Assembly (NCBI GenBank): GCA_019925105.1
Contig: JAHGAU010000020.1
Location: 620,001-684,000 of the forward strand
Length of the DNA stretch: 64,000 nucleotides
Source of the DNA: Niebla homalea
Taxonomy: Eukaryota; Ascomycota; Lecanoromycetes; Lecanorales; Ramalinaceae
Reading direction: 5' to 3'
Of this stretch, positions 35,971 through 48,295 are shown piece by piece (within the stretch, counting starts at the first letter, position 1; each line of letters opens with the position of its first letter). The position numbers and the translations under genes were made by a program. The notes beneath the pieces were generated by a model, which did no database searches, was not told where the DNA came from, and saw only the letters and a list, made by a program, of their open reading frames with translations.

Positions 35971-36948
35971 AATCCTTTCCTGCATCGATACATAGATACT
36001 ACGAGACCATTTGGAATATCTTCAGATCAATTGAGACTATTGTTTGTCTGCAAATCAGCAAGTCATTTGCGTGTGACATTGGCAAATCGCTTTTGGCTCT
36101 TCGCCATCCATATGGCACTCACTCATCTGTACACCCATGATAAGATTAGAGTGTATACTAGCAAGTTCAAGCTAAGATTTCTTAGGGACTATGACGTTCC
36201 GGCTGGTTTCGAGAGTGTCGGCACCCCAAATGGTTCTCGGCTTTTCTAGTGCCCTTGATTACACCTGTTGAGATTTCAGATATAAAGGCAAGCTATAACA
36301 GATACAATAATCCCATATGTCCAAGGCATCTTCTGTCGACGGAGACACGATTTTACAACCACAGTAAAGGATTTGCTTGCAACCGACCCGCCGGGCTTCC
36401 CTGATCTAGCGGAGCCAACTAGCGAGTCGCTTAAGCTGAATGGTGCACTCGAATTTAATGCGTCACTTGTTGTGAGAGCCTCATTGGTTCTGTCGTCAAT
36501 ACATGCCGGGAGGTACTCTAAGAAGTGCCGACGGGCGTGCTCAACGGTCGCCGATCAGCGCCCCCAATAGCACGGATGACCAGCACAACAGCCTGGCGAG
36601 TGGGTCAAACTCTGCTCAATCGTCGCTGGACAACCGGAAAATCTTGTATAAAGCAGCTCCAGAGCGTCTAAATCAACCGTTTATTCCTTGACATTTGCTG
36701 ATGCTTTTTGCGGTAGTGGTGGTGCATTGGGGGGGGGAAAGGGGGAGTCCTTCGTGGCAGGCCTGACGCTCAAATGGGCCATTGACGAAGATGAGATAGC
36801 ATGCGCCACCTCTAGGCTCAATTGCCCTGGAGTGAAACCTCTCCTATTGAAGACACAGGTTCTCGCGTGGACACACAGGCCATACAATATGGAAGTAATC
36901 TACGCCTGCCAACCCTGATCAAGCTTCATCCTTCTGAACGTAGACCGT
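35971..36948. other. Intergenic, 3' of malate dehydrogenase
   Basis: This is about 980 bases of short ORFs only. The plus ORF at 36688-36918 includes a G10 run (36729-36738) and has no support. No gene is called. Confidence 0.4.
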
Positions 36949-37769
36949 TTAATAGTCGAGGAGTAACGACTCCATAGTGGTTTCTAATTGATCACAACAT
37001 TCATCGCAGGTCTGGAATGAAGCACATCGGGAAACGCCTTTCCTCTGAGCGTGGCAAAGATGTTCTTGGAACAGATCGCGAAGGAACTGAGGGTGCAAGA
37101 AAGGCTGCAGCGCCTGAGCCATCAAACGGAGAAGGAACGATTGGTTTCGATTTGATCTTGCCGACAAAGCCATTGGATGGTTGTCTGATGTCTTCAGAGC
37201 GACTCTGAACAACATCGCAGTGCGCCAGAAGAGCACTTCGGGCGTCTTCTTTTGAAGTCGAAGAAATTTATGAACAACGGCTATGGCCCGCACGTTGAAA
37301 TCCCCAAAATCCTTTACATGCATCAATGATCAATGTAACCTTGGCTGCTACATCTGGAAAAGGTAGAATCACTGCTCATCCTGCTTTCCACGATCCTCAC
37401 AACATAATCATAGCCATCATGCGTGTCGCCAAAAAGACATTGAACGCTTCCATTCACCCTGAGTGTTTCCCAGGAGCCTGCCTCGGACTGCGCCTTTGTG
37501 AGGCCAATGCCTTGTCTTGTATCGAAGGTCAGGACGTTCTGCCACTCTTTGTCCTCCGACTGGCCAGCGGCAAAGTCACAAACCCGTTTGAGCTTCGTCG
37601 TTGATTCTGCAACTTCCTCGTGTTTCATAACTGGAGGTACATTGAGATAGCTCAACAGGCTCTCCATAACAGGCCTTTCATATCGCTTCCGAAATATATA
37701 AACCCTTTCCTCATTCTCTTCCCGTAGATTTCTTTCATTCTCTCGAGCTTCATTCAGAACCACATTCAC
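36949..37769 (-). CDS. Uncertain minus-strand ORF pair, unknown protein or pseudogene
   Basis: Two minus-strand frames lie end to end: 37769-37323 (opens with GTG; its first ATG lies near MESLLSYLNVPP) and 37326-36949. They overlap by a few bases in different frames. The upper part is charged and helix-like (EARENERNLREENEE). The lower part holds DFNVRAIAVVHKFLRLQ and a Cys-rich end (CASFQTCDECC). I recognise no family. They could be one gene split by an unseen intron or frame break, or chance ORFs. The span 37695-37702 (TATATAAA on the plus strand) may belong to the promoter of the next gene. Confidence 0.3.
37695..37702 (+). promoter_or_regulatory. TATA-like box before the small secreted protein gene
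   Basis: TATATAAA lies 178 bases before the ATG at 37880. The following leader is rich in C and T, as in many fungal promoters. Confidence 0.45.
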
Positions 37770-37879
37770 ACTCGCTACATCTATAAGTCAAAATTCAGAC
37801 CAAGTCACTCTTTCAACATCATTAACATCCCCTTTGCTCTACTTGCTGCCGGCAGCCACAACAATCGACGCAATCAATC

Positions 37880-38228
37880 ATGCAGATCCCCAAAGCGACT
37901 CTTATCATGCTCATCTCTGCCTTTCTATCTATCACCACCCTTGCCTTTCCAGTCGCCGCAGATGACAAACGTAAGTTCCCCCTCTACCCTATCAGTACGT
38001 CGATCATTTCAACAGGACACTGACGCCTTGAAATCTTCAGTCGTGACTAGCTCCACCACCAACACTCAGCCTTCGTCTACCTCCAGCATGATTCCTGCTC
38101 CTACTGTCACTAAACACGTTAATGAGGATGCTGAAGAATATGAGCAGACCCATGATAGTAACAATCCGGAAGACGAGGAGCATGCAGCGTACCTCTTGGG
38201 CCTAGAACAGGAGGGTGGAGCGGGGTAA
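37880..38228 (+). CDS. Small secreted protein of unknown function
   Basis: Exons are 37880-37970 and 38041-38228, giving 92 residues. The N-terminus MQIPKATLIMLISAFLSITT with LAFPVAA is a clear signal peptide. The mature part is Ser/Thr-rich, then acidic (NEDAEEYEQTHDSNNPEDEE), with no cysteine. The stop TAA at 38226-38228 sits inside a GTAAGT donor-like sequence. Splicing from 38225 to 38312 would give a slightly different C-terminus (GMNHLY). The protein could be a wall or effector-like secreted peptide, but nothing shows its role. Confidence 0.65.
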
Positions 38229-41200
38229 GTGATCGTCTTCCCATAAAGGACGAGGGTCATGCACTCTTTTGGGAAACAAACCCGTACAAGGAGATTGATG
38301 GGTAGCATGCAGGATGAATCATCTGTACTAATAATATTGGAGCTTGACGATTATGTTGAACATAATAGGGATGATAGACCAAATCACCAGGTCGCAGCAT
38401 TTAATTTACTATTGTCTTTCACTCAAAGCTAAGATCCAAGACTTTTCACCTTCATTTCTGATCATTGTATGAATGAACGAATGAGCGTGTACTACGTCTT
38501 GTTTGCAACTAGATGCGCTTCCGCCTGTGCCCCCTTTTACAATTCAGTACGAGTAGGCTAACATCTGTTTACGGAAGAAGATCGTCTCTGCATCTTATCA
38601 AACAATTTTGGGCCTCTTCATGCCGGATGATCCGGTGGATGTGAAGTGATTACAACGAAGTCAACACGCAAAGCATGAAGGTCTTGTTGTGTGAATGGCC
38701 GCAACTTTCAGTCTTTGTCCTCGACTTGCAAACAATAAAGTTGCATGATTAATAAGCCTTCACCGATAAGGGTTGAGCACCCTTCATCCCTTATTCACTG
38801 AGAGCAGTATCCTGATGTAGCGGAAACTGCATGGCCTGTTGATCATGATGGACTGCGCAGTTAAGTCGAACATACCGGCTGCTCCTGCTTATTTCTTCGT
38901 TGCTCTGTTGCCAGATCCAGACCGGTTCCATGGATACTGCAATGCCGACTTTCATCATGGGTACCGCGGATCCGTTGATTGCCGCCGTGGCGCTTACGAA
39001 AATCAGGCACCAGGGTGGGGTAATCTGATGGGGAATACGGAAGAGGGACGTGGGTTCTTGAGGGAGTTTTTGGTTGAGTCTTACGAGACATGCGGTTTCC
39101 AATACACTGAAATTGATGATGAATGAGGAATCCAATGAAAAAATAGCAAACGACTCCATTGGCTTATGATCAATGTTTTGCAGTTTGCAAAACTCGCCGG
39201 CTTCCAAGTCAGAGAGTATGCCGTTCTCCACCTCTCACATTAACACGGTCGAAGATCTGAGTGCTTCCTGCAATCCAAATGGTTTTGAGAAATGTTGACA
39301 AGATTGAAAGCGGAAAATAGAAACCTGAAGACAATTGGACCCGAGCCCACGCAGACGTTCTGCCCAAAGACATCACGTCTATGAAAGCAATAGTGTGTGC
39401 ACCAGTTAGATCACCATTATTCATCCTGTACGAGACCTGGCTGATGCCATGTAGACGACAAGTGGGTTTTACATCATCCCGACGTCAACTTACAAGCTTT
39501 TCAAACAAACCTGCAATAATGAATGGGACAAGGTCGTAATTGGAACCCAGTTGTCTTTGTGGCTAGTCAAGCCAGGAAATCCTTGACCTATCGATTGATG
39601 ATCATGGCTCAATCGGACGCGGCTTTATGTGAGGATGATTGATGGAGACAATCTTCCGGGCAGAGGGTTTTGTGGCTATGAATGTGGGGCACAACAGCTG
39701 GAATATCTGGACTCACTGGAGCGTTCGACCCGCACAATTCATTCTCATGTCTTAGTAAGTCTTGCATCAGACATTCGGAAATATCACCTTGCTCCCCGCA
39801 TTGAGGTAGCACAAACTCAACTTAGTATGATAACGAACACACTTTTGACACAATTATGCTGTCTAGACATATCGAATCTTGTGATTTGGTGAAATTAACC
39901 TATCGCTTCGTTCCGATCGCCGATATTTGAATCTCACCGTGTAAATAAAGAGCGTGAGGAGTTGGGTTTCTAGATACGTTTTAAAAAGATGAAAGATCCT
40001 TGAAGAGATCAGAGCAATGCACCAGGCTGCTTTCTACTTGCCTCTCTTCCTTGCGTTAATCTCAGTCGCTACCGGATACTGGGCTATTGGTATCCTGTGT
40101 GATCATGGATGTGTATTTCAAAAAGAGGTAGGTAGAAAACAGAGACGTTTCTCCCATTGCACCAACGTTCTGTAAACACGTCTCCAACTGAATCACGATT
40201 CTGGCAACGTTTCAATGGTCTTATCGATGTTTTGAAGACTGTTCATCTGGGGAAGCAAGAAGTTGGCAACGTTTCTCCAATTCCATCAATATTCTGGGAG
40301 CTTTCAATTTGATATTACAACATACTTAGATGCTCGAACTTTGCTATCATTTGGCAATGGTCGTCAACGGTTATATCTGCCTCATGCACAAGTTGGCAAA
40401 AGAACTTTTTGCTCACCTCTTTAGACTGACTGGCATTCGCTGCGAGCCAACCGTCTAGGCCAGTTGAAAAAATCTAGTACCTTGTTGGCAAGTAATTGCG
40501 ATGTTTCTCCAATTTTAGATTCGACTTTGGTTCATTGAATCGCTTCAACCAGGGCTGAGGCCAGTTTGTGTCTAATGTGATCTTGAGTTCGTTCGGTGAT
40601 CTGAGAATTCTGGGTCTGATGAAGCCTTCAATACGGAATCCACATTTCATCCAGCGGCCAAATAATATGGAAATTATACAAGTGTGCCTGCTGCAATTGA
40701 CAGGTCCAATTGATTCCGAAAATCGCTCCTTTGTGTGAGCTGCTGGAGCGCGAAACCAGCTTTCTGACAGGTCCCGAATTTGTGGTTTGGTCGGAGCTCA
40801 TCTATTGTTGGGAGAAAAAAGACTTCAAGTACGCTATCAGCATTAGCACGAAGCTGGACTCTTGGCTCAGCACTGCCGCAAGATATAGGACACATCGTGG
40901 GCATCAAGCGCTGCCTCAATGTGCCATGTCCTTCCCTCGCGGATTTCTTCAAAGAGCAGCGTGGTGACGGATTGCTTCCCTTCCTTTACAAAGCTAGTCT
41001 GAAAGGCTTTCGTAGCCTCACTCAGGGTGCTGCTTAAAGAAAAAAGGAAAGCTCCTGAAAATGGCCGCCAGGTTTCTTCAAGATTGCTTAGATCAAAGAA
41101 CCCGCTCTCGCATCAAGCAGAAGCAAAAGTCTTGCTAGAATACTCTTGGAAGAAGTGCTGGCAAGAGGCTTATGATGGGCTCTCGAGGGTCACCCCCATG

Positions 41201-42607
41201 AAACGTAAGCTTGTTGGGGTGACTTGACCTGGTCACTATCTCACTTGGCTGCCAATGGAATGCACCTCCAATTCACAAGTTTCGTGCTACATCAAAATAG
41301 GAAAGTCTGCAGAAAGCGTATAGTTGCTGCAAGATCTAATAATCTGCGTGTATTGTCGGCTCCTAAGCAAACGATCCTCCAGCTAAGCAAGTTTCTGCTG
41401 AAAGCGGGCAACAGCATGGAAATCCACGCCAAAGGCCGACAAGCTCCTACAAGGAGCAATACGTTCCGCCTCAGCATAAGCTGTCCCAGATTCAAGCTGG
41501 CAGCAACCTCAGACAGTGACCGTTCATACGCATCGAAGAGTCCTTCCGGAAAACATCGTAAACGCCCGAGTTGGACCTTGTGACTCCTTGCTCTTAGCAG
41601 AAGATAATCCAACAATATCCTGGGCCTAGACATTGTCGCACAGCTGCTTTCCTCGAGTTCCTACTGCATCTCTTGCCTTATCGGCTACAGGGACGGCGAC
41701 GCGGTCGATTTTCATTTGTGCACGTAGAATGAGATATCTGGTGTGACTGCAGCCGGATCCATCATCCATTTCTGGGGCTGCGGAAAGTGAGTCGTTCAAG
41801 TTAGTGCGGGAGTTGATTGATGCGAGCGGGCGTTCGAGTATCCAAGCTGCGTGAGATGTTGCTCTGTTCCGTCGTCGTCGAGATATTCCAGGTCATGGAT
41901 TGGCGTCCGTCCAGGGAGGAAGTTGTGCCCAGCCGACTCGGATGGAATCACTCTACATAAAACGCTGCTGCGTTGTACAGACCCGTGGCATGTGAATCAA
42001 CCAGCAGCATTACTTGGTCATGGGTGGGGTGTCTCAGTCGCATCACATCGTTTCAGGGAAATGAATCCCTTAATGTGTCATGTTATTCACAGTGAAATTG
42101 TCGCTGGCACAATTGTGTGTACAACGAATCAGATCCTGGGCTTTCTCTCTTCCAAAACGTGTCACAAAGAATGGCCGCCACCGTCTCCCCAACCACACCA
42201 TTGGGCTTCTCAAACAGAAGCCTTCTTGTGAGGGTACTTCACTGCTTCTCAGCCGGGGGGAAATTTGTGCGACCCCGCCCTTTGTCTCCTTTCCGCAGAT
42301 ATATGAAAGAAAAGCCCAGCAAGAAGAAGACTCATATGACAAAACCGCCTTAGTCCGCAGCAACGGATAAAGAAACCCAGTTCTTGGATTCATTATTCCC
42401 TCACTCACCGCGCGTCAGCGTGTGCGTGTCCCCCCTCATCGTAATTTCACTTGCCATCGCATAAGCTGGCATATCCCGAGTGATATCCCCCTTCTCAGAC
42501 AAATACCACCCACGATAACTCATCTCCTCCACCCGGGCCCTCTCCCAATAACCAACCCTTCCCCCACTAGCAGAGCCTCATACAAAACCCACAATCACAC
42601 CTTCCAG
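38229..42607. other. Gene-poor region of about 4.4 kb
   Basis: No intact gene is supported. A frame at 38845-39126 (+, 93 codons) has no motif. Between about 40,144 and 40,530 a phrase like gttggcaacgtttctccaat recurs in imperfect copies. At 41292-41633 (-) a fragment recalls NLR-type proteins (listed separately). The remaining ORFs are short and overlap on both strands. Confidence 0.4.
41292..41633 (-). pseudogene. Fragment resembling the region after the NACHT domain of fungal NLR-like proteins
   Basis: An isolated minus-strand frame reads FPEGLFDAYERSLSEVAASL, then RRNVLLLVGACRPLAWISML. This layout (PEGL-x-AYER ... RR-x-LL-x-VGACRPL-x-W) is usual in the segment that follows the NACHT domain of fungal NLR/STAND proteins. 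The frame ends at 41292. I found no Walker A, NACHT core or ankyrin/WD repeats next to it, so I read it as a remnant of a decayed gene. The match is by eye and could be chance. Confidence 0.35.
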
Positions 42608-43099
42608 CATGCAACTCCCCGCCCCCACCGCCACATCTACCTCCTCCTCCCCGTCCTCCTCCCCCTCCCCCTCCTCACCCACGCCCAAAACCCCCACCCC
42701 AACCACCCCCGCGCCGCCTTGCTCCCCCACTCCACAGCAGACACGACATCCTACTCAACGACCTACCTAACCACCCCCTCCACAGCCTCCACGACGCTCT
42801 CCCCCACCAGCGGCGGCGTCCCAGACGTCTCCGTCGGGGTGGACGTGGCCATCGTGACCGGGTGGGGGTACCCGTGCGACGGGTCCTGCACGTGGGAAGC
42901 GCAGGTGCCGACGTCGACGACGAGGGGCACGCACACGTGGTGGAAGACGAGGGAGGAGGGGGGGGCTTCGTCGTGGGTGAGTGTGGCGACGGCGCCGGCG
43001 AGTGGGGCCGTGTTGGTGGGGGGGAGCGTGGCGACGGGGAGGCCGTATGTAGGGCAGGATGAGGGGAAGAAGGGGGGGGGAGGGGGAGGTGCATTGTGA
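42608..43099 (+). CDS. Putative secreted Thr-rich protein, start codon out of frame
   Basis: A frame with strong third-position C then G bias runs to the TGA at 43097-43099. Its first part reads as a signal peptide (HIYLLLPVLLPLPLLTHAQ). A Thr/Ser-rich stretch follows, then VAIVTGWGYPCDGSCTWEAQ with two Cys and several Trp. No ATG opens this frame. The nearest ATG (42609) is one base out of phase, and one more C in the run 42617-42620 would join them. It may be a gene with a sequence error, a broken gene, or have an unseen 5' exon. I do not recognise a family. The ORF is C-rich in its first half and G-rich in the second. Confidence 0.4.
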   Translation, partial: HATPRPHRHIYLLLPVLLPLPLLTHAQNPHPNHPRAALLPHSTADTTSYSTTYLTTPSTASTTLSPTSGGVPDVSVGVDVAIVTGWGYPCDGSCTWEAQVPTSTTRGTHTWWKTREEGGASSWVSVATAPASGAVLVGGSVATGRPYVGQDEGKKGGGGGGAL

Positions 43100-43540
43100 T
43101 GCATCGGGACATTGTTCCGAGGGGTGAAGGGGGGTGGGGGCCAAGTCGTTCTCACAGGAGAGGTTGGAGTGGTCTTGGTGGTGGCTTTGGAGGAGAATCG
43201 GCAAGGGTTTTGTTTCTTGGTGCTGCGGCTTCATGGTGTTATCTTTCATCTTTTCCCCCTTTTCCCCTTTTCGGATTGAATGGTGAATTGGGTGATTTTG
43301 TGGAGATAGTAAGACCTTTCAACCTCTCGAGAGGCATTTTGGTTATTTGAGCATGCAATGAAAAGTGTACAACAGACAAGGACGCTTTCATGGATGATTG
43401 TGAGCACATAGAGAATCTAAGACGACATTCCAACTCACAGCAATTAATAACCACTTCCTCCACGCACGAGCAGTACTTACAGACCCCTCGGCTCCTCTCG
43501 GCTCGTATTCCGATCTTGGATAGATCGACCTACCTCACCC
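43100..43540. other. Short intergenic region
   Basis: About 440 bases lie between the convergent ends of the Thr-rich ORF and the GYF gene. Nothing else is seen. Confidence 0.35.
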
Positions 43541-46500
43541 CTACCGCTTCCCCTTCTTCTTCCCCGCAACGACGCGAAACTGCCCATTCCCCGACTCCGC
43601 TCCACTGATGCCTGTACTCCCACTTGCACTCGCATTCCCACCTTTCTTGGCCACCTCACTCCATCCACCGTTCCCACTGGCGCTCTTGCTCTCCCCAGCA
43701 GACGCACCACCGCTGTGCGCGGAAGAGCCGCCGTCAGGGATGACGCCCCGCTCAGCGAGCTTCTTACGACGGAGAAATTCCTCGGCGAAGCGTCGACCGT
43801 CTATTGTTTGACTGGAACCGTAGACGGCTTCCGAGATGATTTCGACTTCAGGCGGAAAGTCGTGGAGCGAGGTTGCGAGGATGTCGACTAAACAACAAAG
43901 TATAGTCAGTCACGCAATCCCAGGGAAGACATTCAGGTAGGGGCATGGGGAGCGGCTAACGGGAAATGCCATGGTTCAAGCGATCCTTCAGCGCGTTGCG
44001 GGTCCATTTCTGGAAGTCCTCGTTCGCGCTCGCCTGGCTGGCGCTTGTCTTGACAGATGTCGAGACAGAGGCCTTGACTTTCGCCGCCGCTGCACCGGGA
44101 ACAGCAGAAACGACGCTACCGCTAGCAGTACGGGGCCCTGGCGCTGGCGTGGGAGCTGCAGAAGCCTTTACTTTACCGCTCGCGCCAACCGTTGTCCAGG
44201 CACTATTCCCTGAACTGGCTGAAGGATTAGGCAGAGCTGCTTTGCTGGCTAAATCTGCGTAGCGTTTCCCCCCCGCACTCGCGCTAGCGTTACCAGCTGC
44301 TGAGGCGCTCGCAGCCGCTGCGGCGGCAGCTCGGTTCTTGCGCGCCTCTTCTTCCTTCTGGATCTGCGCCAAAGTCTTTTTCGCAGCTGTCACGGGTGTG
44401 GCAATGCTAGGCTTGCCTACTGTAGGCTTCGTCCACGGCGAGCCTCCAGCACTTGCGGCAGGTACGGCAGGCGACATGCTACTGGCCCAGTTGGCAGAAG
44501 AAGGGAGCCCAGGCTCAGGGGCCGCTGATTGGGTTTGTTGGGCAAGCAGGAGTTCTCGCTCGGCGACCACTTTGCGGGCAGCGGCAGCGGTTTTCTCCTG
44601 CTCGGCCGCCTTGCGTGCCTCCACTGCCTGAATCTCTTTGAGGGAGGGACCTCTGGAGCCTTCAACATTGTCCTTTGCCCAGGGTGCGATTGCCACGCTT
44701 GGGGTCTCTGCAGAGTCTGTCTGAGAAGGAGTTTGTGACTGCGATTCCGCATTCAAGGCGTCTGCCACACTCTGTCGGTTCCTTTGAGGCGTCGGTGCAG
44801 GCATTGGTGAGCTGGACTGTGGAGGAGGAAACGGCTGTGGAATTCCGGTGTCAATCTTGGCCCATGGCGATTGTGGCTGCATGCTAGGCGACTGCTTTGC
44901 AGCCGCCTTTTGCACCTGCTCAGACAGTGAAGGCTCCTCACTAGCCTGCGCTTCATTTGGATACCCTCGCTGCGAACCAGACTGACGTGGAATATGGCCG
45001 CCGATCGGGCCTTGGTGCTGCTGCTGCTGAAGCCTTTGTTGCCCTTCTTCCTCAGAACGCAATCGATGGTACTCTTCGAGACGTTCAGCAGTCACACGAG
45101 CATCCTCAGCGCCCCTCTGGCTCTGGTCATATTGCTCCTGCTCCCTTTGCAAACGCGCCCGCTCTTGAAGAATCGCAGCATTCACTTGTTGCTGGTGATA
45201 CTGCTCTTGATTTTGAGGAGCGTTCGCCTGCGGCATCTGACCACCTCGTGCGAGATTCATCCGTTCCATGAAACCTGGCAAATCCTCTTCTCTCACCGAG
45301 CTCAGATTCTCACCATTCAAGGGACCCTGCTGGTACCTCGACATACTGTCAAAGAAACCCGACGCTGGTGCGGGAGGCTGGATTGGTCCGGCAGCAGGTG
45401 AGGGCTGGTAGCCTACGGGCGAGGTGATGCTGCCATAGCTTGGCTGACTATGCAGACTGTGCGCGCTGGAATGATGGTGAAGTTGCTGGTTGTGGAGGCC
45501 GCCCTGCATGCCCATCCGTTGATTGATCTGGGGTTGGAGTGCAGCAAGGTGCTCCTTTTGCCTGGCCATTAGATACTGCTCCTCTTGCTTGCGTCTCTCC
45601 AATGCGTTTTGCTGCTCAGCCGTGAGCGTGGTCCCAAAGCTTGGAAAGCTACTCGCAAATGGCGGTTGAGCAGAGCCCGTGCCTGCAGTTGGTGTAGTAG
45701 CAGGAGCGGCACTGCTAGCTGCGTTTGGGGGAGCGGAGGGCGGTCCATGCGGAATCCCAATCTGAGGGACCAGGAAGGGTTCCCTGGAGTTACCGATCCT
45801 ACGAATTAGCTGAGCCAGAGGCTCATAATCGCTGTCCTCAAGCTTCCTGACTTGCAACTCAGGAGAGAAGAAGCCAGCTTTGTACCAGTCATGCATTTCA
45901 AGCCCAGACCAAGGTCCCTGTTGGTTGCCTTGTGGGTCACGGTAAACCCACCGCATCCGGTCTGGCATTACCATCTGACGCTGTTGAGAAGGAGGAAGCT
46001 GGTTGGCGGCGGATTGGTCCGGTGCTTCCTGAGTGGAGCCAAAATAGGTGGTAGAGGCTGGAGTCTGCGACGGCTCGTTAGCAGGATATGAGAGCTGATT
46101 CGTCTGGAGACCACGGAGGCGGTCATCATTGTTGCTATTCAATAGATCATCGAGTCTACTTCTACTCATGTGAGATGGGCTGTCCGTGTCTTGCATATTG
46201 CCCCCAACAAAGCCAGGTGCGTTGGTACCTGGAACCCTGGCGAAGGCGTCGCTATCCCCAAACCCCTGATCTTGCCTAGGTGGCTCGCTGCGAATTTGAT
46301 CTTGCATGGCACTTGGGAACAAGCTGTTCAGCTTGCTACCGCGTGTTGTTCCGGCGGATAGACCAGCACTTGCTGGACCGGTAGATCCGAAGAAGCCACC
46401 TCCACCAAATGCTCCATGACCAGGAGAGCTCACATCACCATAAGCGCCAAAGCCAGGATCGCCAAAGGCTCTGCTGGGCGTTCCGACCGCGCCCGGAGCT

Positions 46501-48263
46501 GCAGACCAGGGGCTGGCCCCAAGAGGCCCAAGGTTTCCTAAACCGCCCAGGTTAGGGAAACCTCTGGATCCGCTAGTACCTGCATTCTGACCCCTATCAC
46601 TTGGCAGGTCCATCAGGTTATTATAACCCCTTGCGAAAGGCGCATTCGGTTGATAGGGTGGCTGATGAGGATCGGAGTCGTCGGTACCAAGGTCCTCGGG
46701 GACCACTTTGTCACCCTCAGGGCTCTGATAAGGATTGGTATAGGTGGGACTGAGGGGCTCGCCAAGTTGGGGATGTGCGTGGCTCTGATGTGGGGTTCGC
46801 TGGCTACTGTACTCTCTATTGCGTTGGGAGAATTCACGGAATGGGAGATCTGAGCCGGTTGGAATAGCAGAGAAGCCGATATCTTCGTACGAGGTGTGGC
46901 CCTCCAGGTTTCTTGTCCTGGTGGCCTGCGTAACGGGCGGTGGGCTGGTCTCGTCACCAAGTAGAGCAGCACTACCGCCAGGAAGCTGATCGTCATCATC
47001 TCCATAAAGATTGGTCCTCTCTCTTCGTCGGCTGGGGTGGGGATTTTCCCAAGGTGAGCGGGGCTGCTCATTTCCTGCTTCTGCCAGACGCTGCAGACTT
47101 GTCTTTTCCTTGGGCTTTGGAGTTGATTCCGGACTATCGCCTCCCATCAGGCTTTTGAACCGACTCTCACTACGCATGCTGCCAAATCCCGCTTTCTTCT
47201 CCGTCGTGGATTGGGAGGCTCCGAAGGCACTGAATGCTCCCATTGGGGCGAAGCCTGCGGAAGGTGGGGCGGCTGACCAGGGAGAAGACGGACTGTTTAA
47301 AGAAGGTCCAAGTGGATTGGTACTTGTCCGCTTGAGCGTGCCAAATGGAGATGCATCGGTGCCTGGTCTCGAGGAATCCTTGTCCCTGTCTTCTAGACTC
47401 GGACCAACATTATCCTTGAAGTCTGTTTTCCGGCGCAAGAGGGATGGCGGAGGAGAGGCGAGGGTACTTTCATCCTTTGAAAAGCGATTGTTGGTCGGGG
47501 ATGTGACATGGTTGGTAGAATGGAGGAGATCGCTGGAGTCCCGTCGCTGTCTGCCACTGGGACGCGAGGAGGAAGTATTGGTACCTGCTTGGGTCACCGA
47601 GGTCCTCCGATTAAGGCCAGGTGTGTTTGGCATGCCTTCTTTGTTTAGGGTGGGAGGCTTGATTGGCGAGTTCACGGTTGTTGAGAAGGCCTCTTTCTCG
47701 GCATCAGTCATGGGGATCAAGCCCAAGGGCTGGACGCCACCAGTATGGTCCCAACAGATATCTGGCCCATTCGGGTCTTTATGGTCATCACCTCTGCCCC
47801 AGCCTCCATTGCTCAGCCCATTGGGCTTATCAGGAGTCCATCCATCAATGAAGAGGTCCTCGACGGGATAGTGGGTCTGGGTCTGGGTCCGGTCTAGTTG
47901 CGTTCTAAACATGTCTAGCAATTGGTCCTTGGAGTAACGAGTATCATTGCCATTGCGGCTGAGCGATGTAAAGCTGCTGGGATTCATGTGAGGTGGAACA
48001 TATGCAGTGCTGGCTGAGGAGGTAACGTTGTTACTGTTTGGGCCATCGGCTCGTTGGGACAAATTGGTGGCCCCCGAAGTTCGGCGGAAAGTGGCAGTCG
48101 CGCCATTAGGACGCGAACGAGACCTATGAGACAAGCATCGGATTAGGTCATTGCGCACATGACTGACACGAGTATGTGGCTACGTCTGTCGAGAAGGATA
48201 ATGCGATGCCAGACTCACCAGTCGCCGCTTGCTGTGTTGCGACCATTGTTTGTAGAATCGCTA

Positions 48264-48295
<32 letters not shown>

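Noticed and set aside
46613..47071. 152-codon minus-strand ORF
   Set aside because: It is an alternative frame inside exon 2 of the GYF gene.
47011..47871. 286-codon plus-strand ORF
   Set aside because: It lies antisense to the GYF-domain gene, has low complexity and no domain; it is a shadow of the coding strand.
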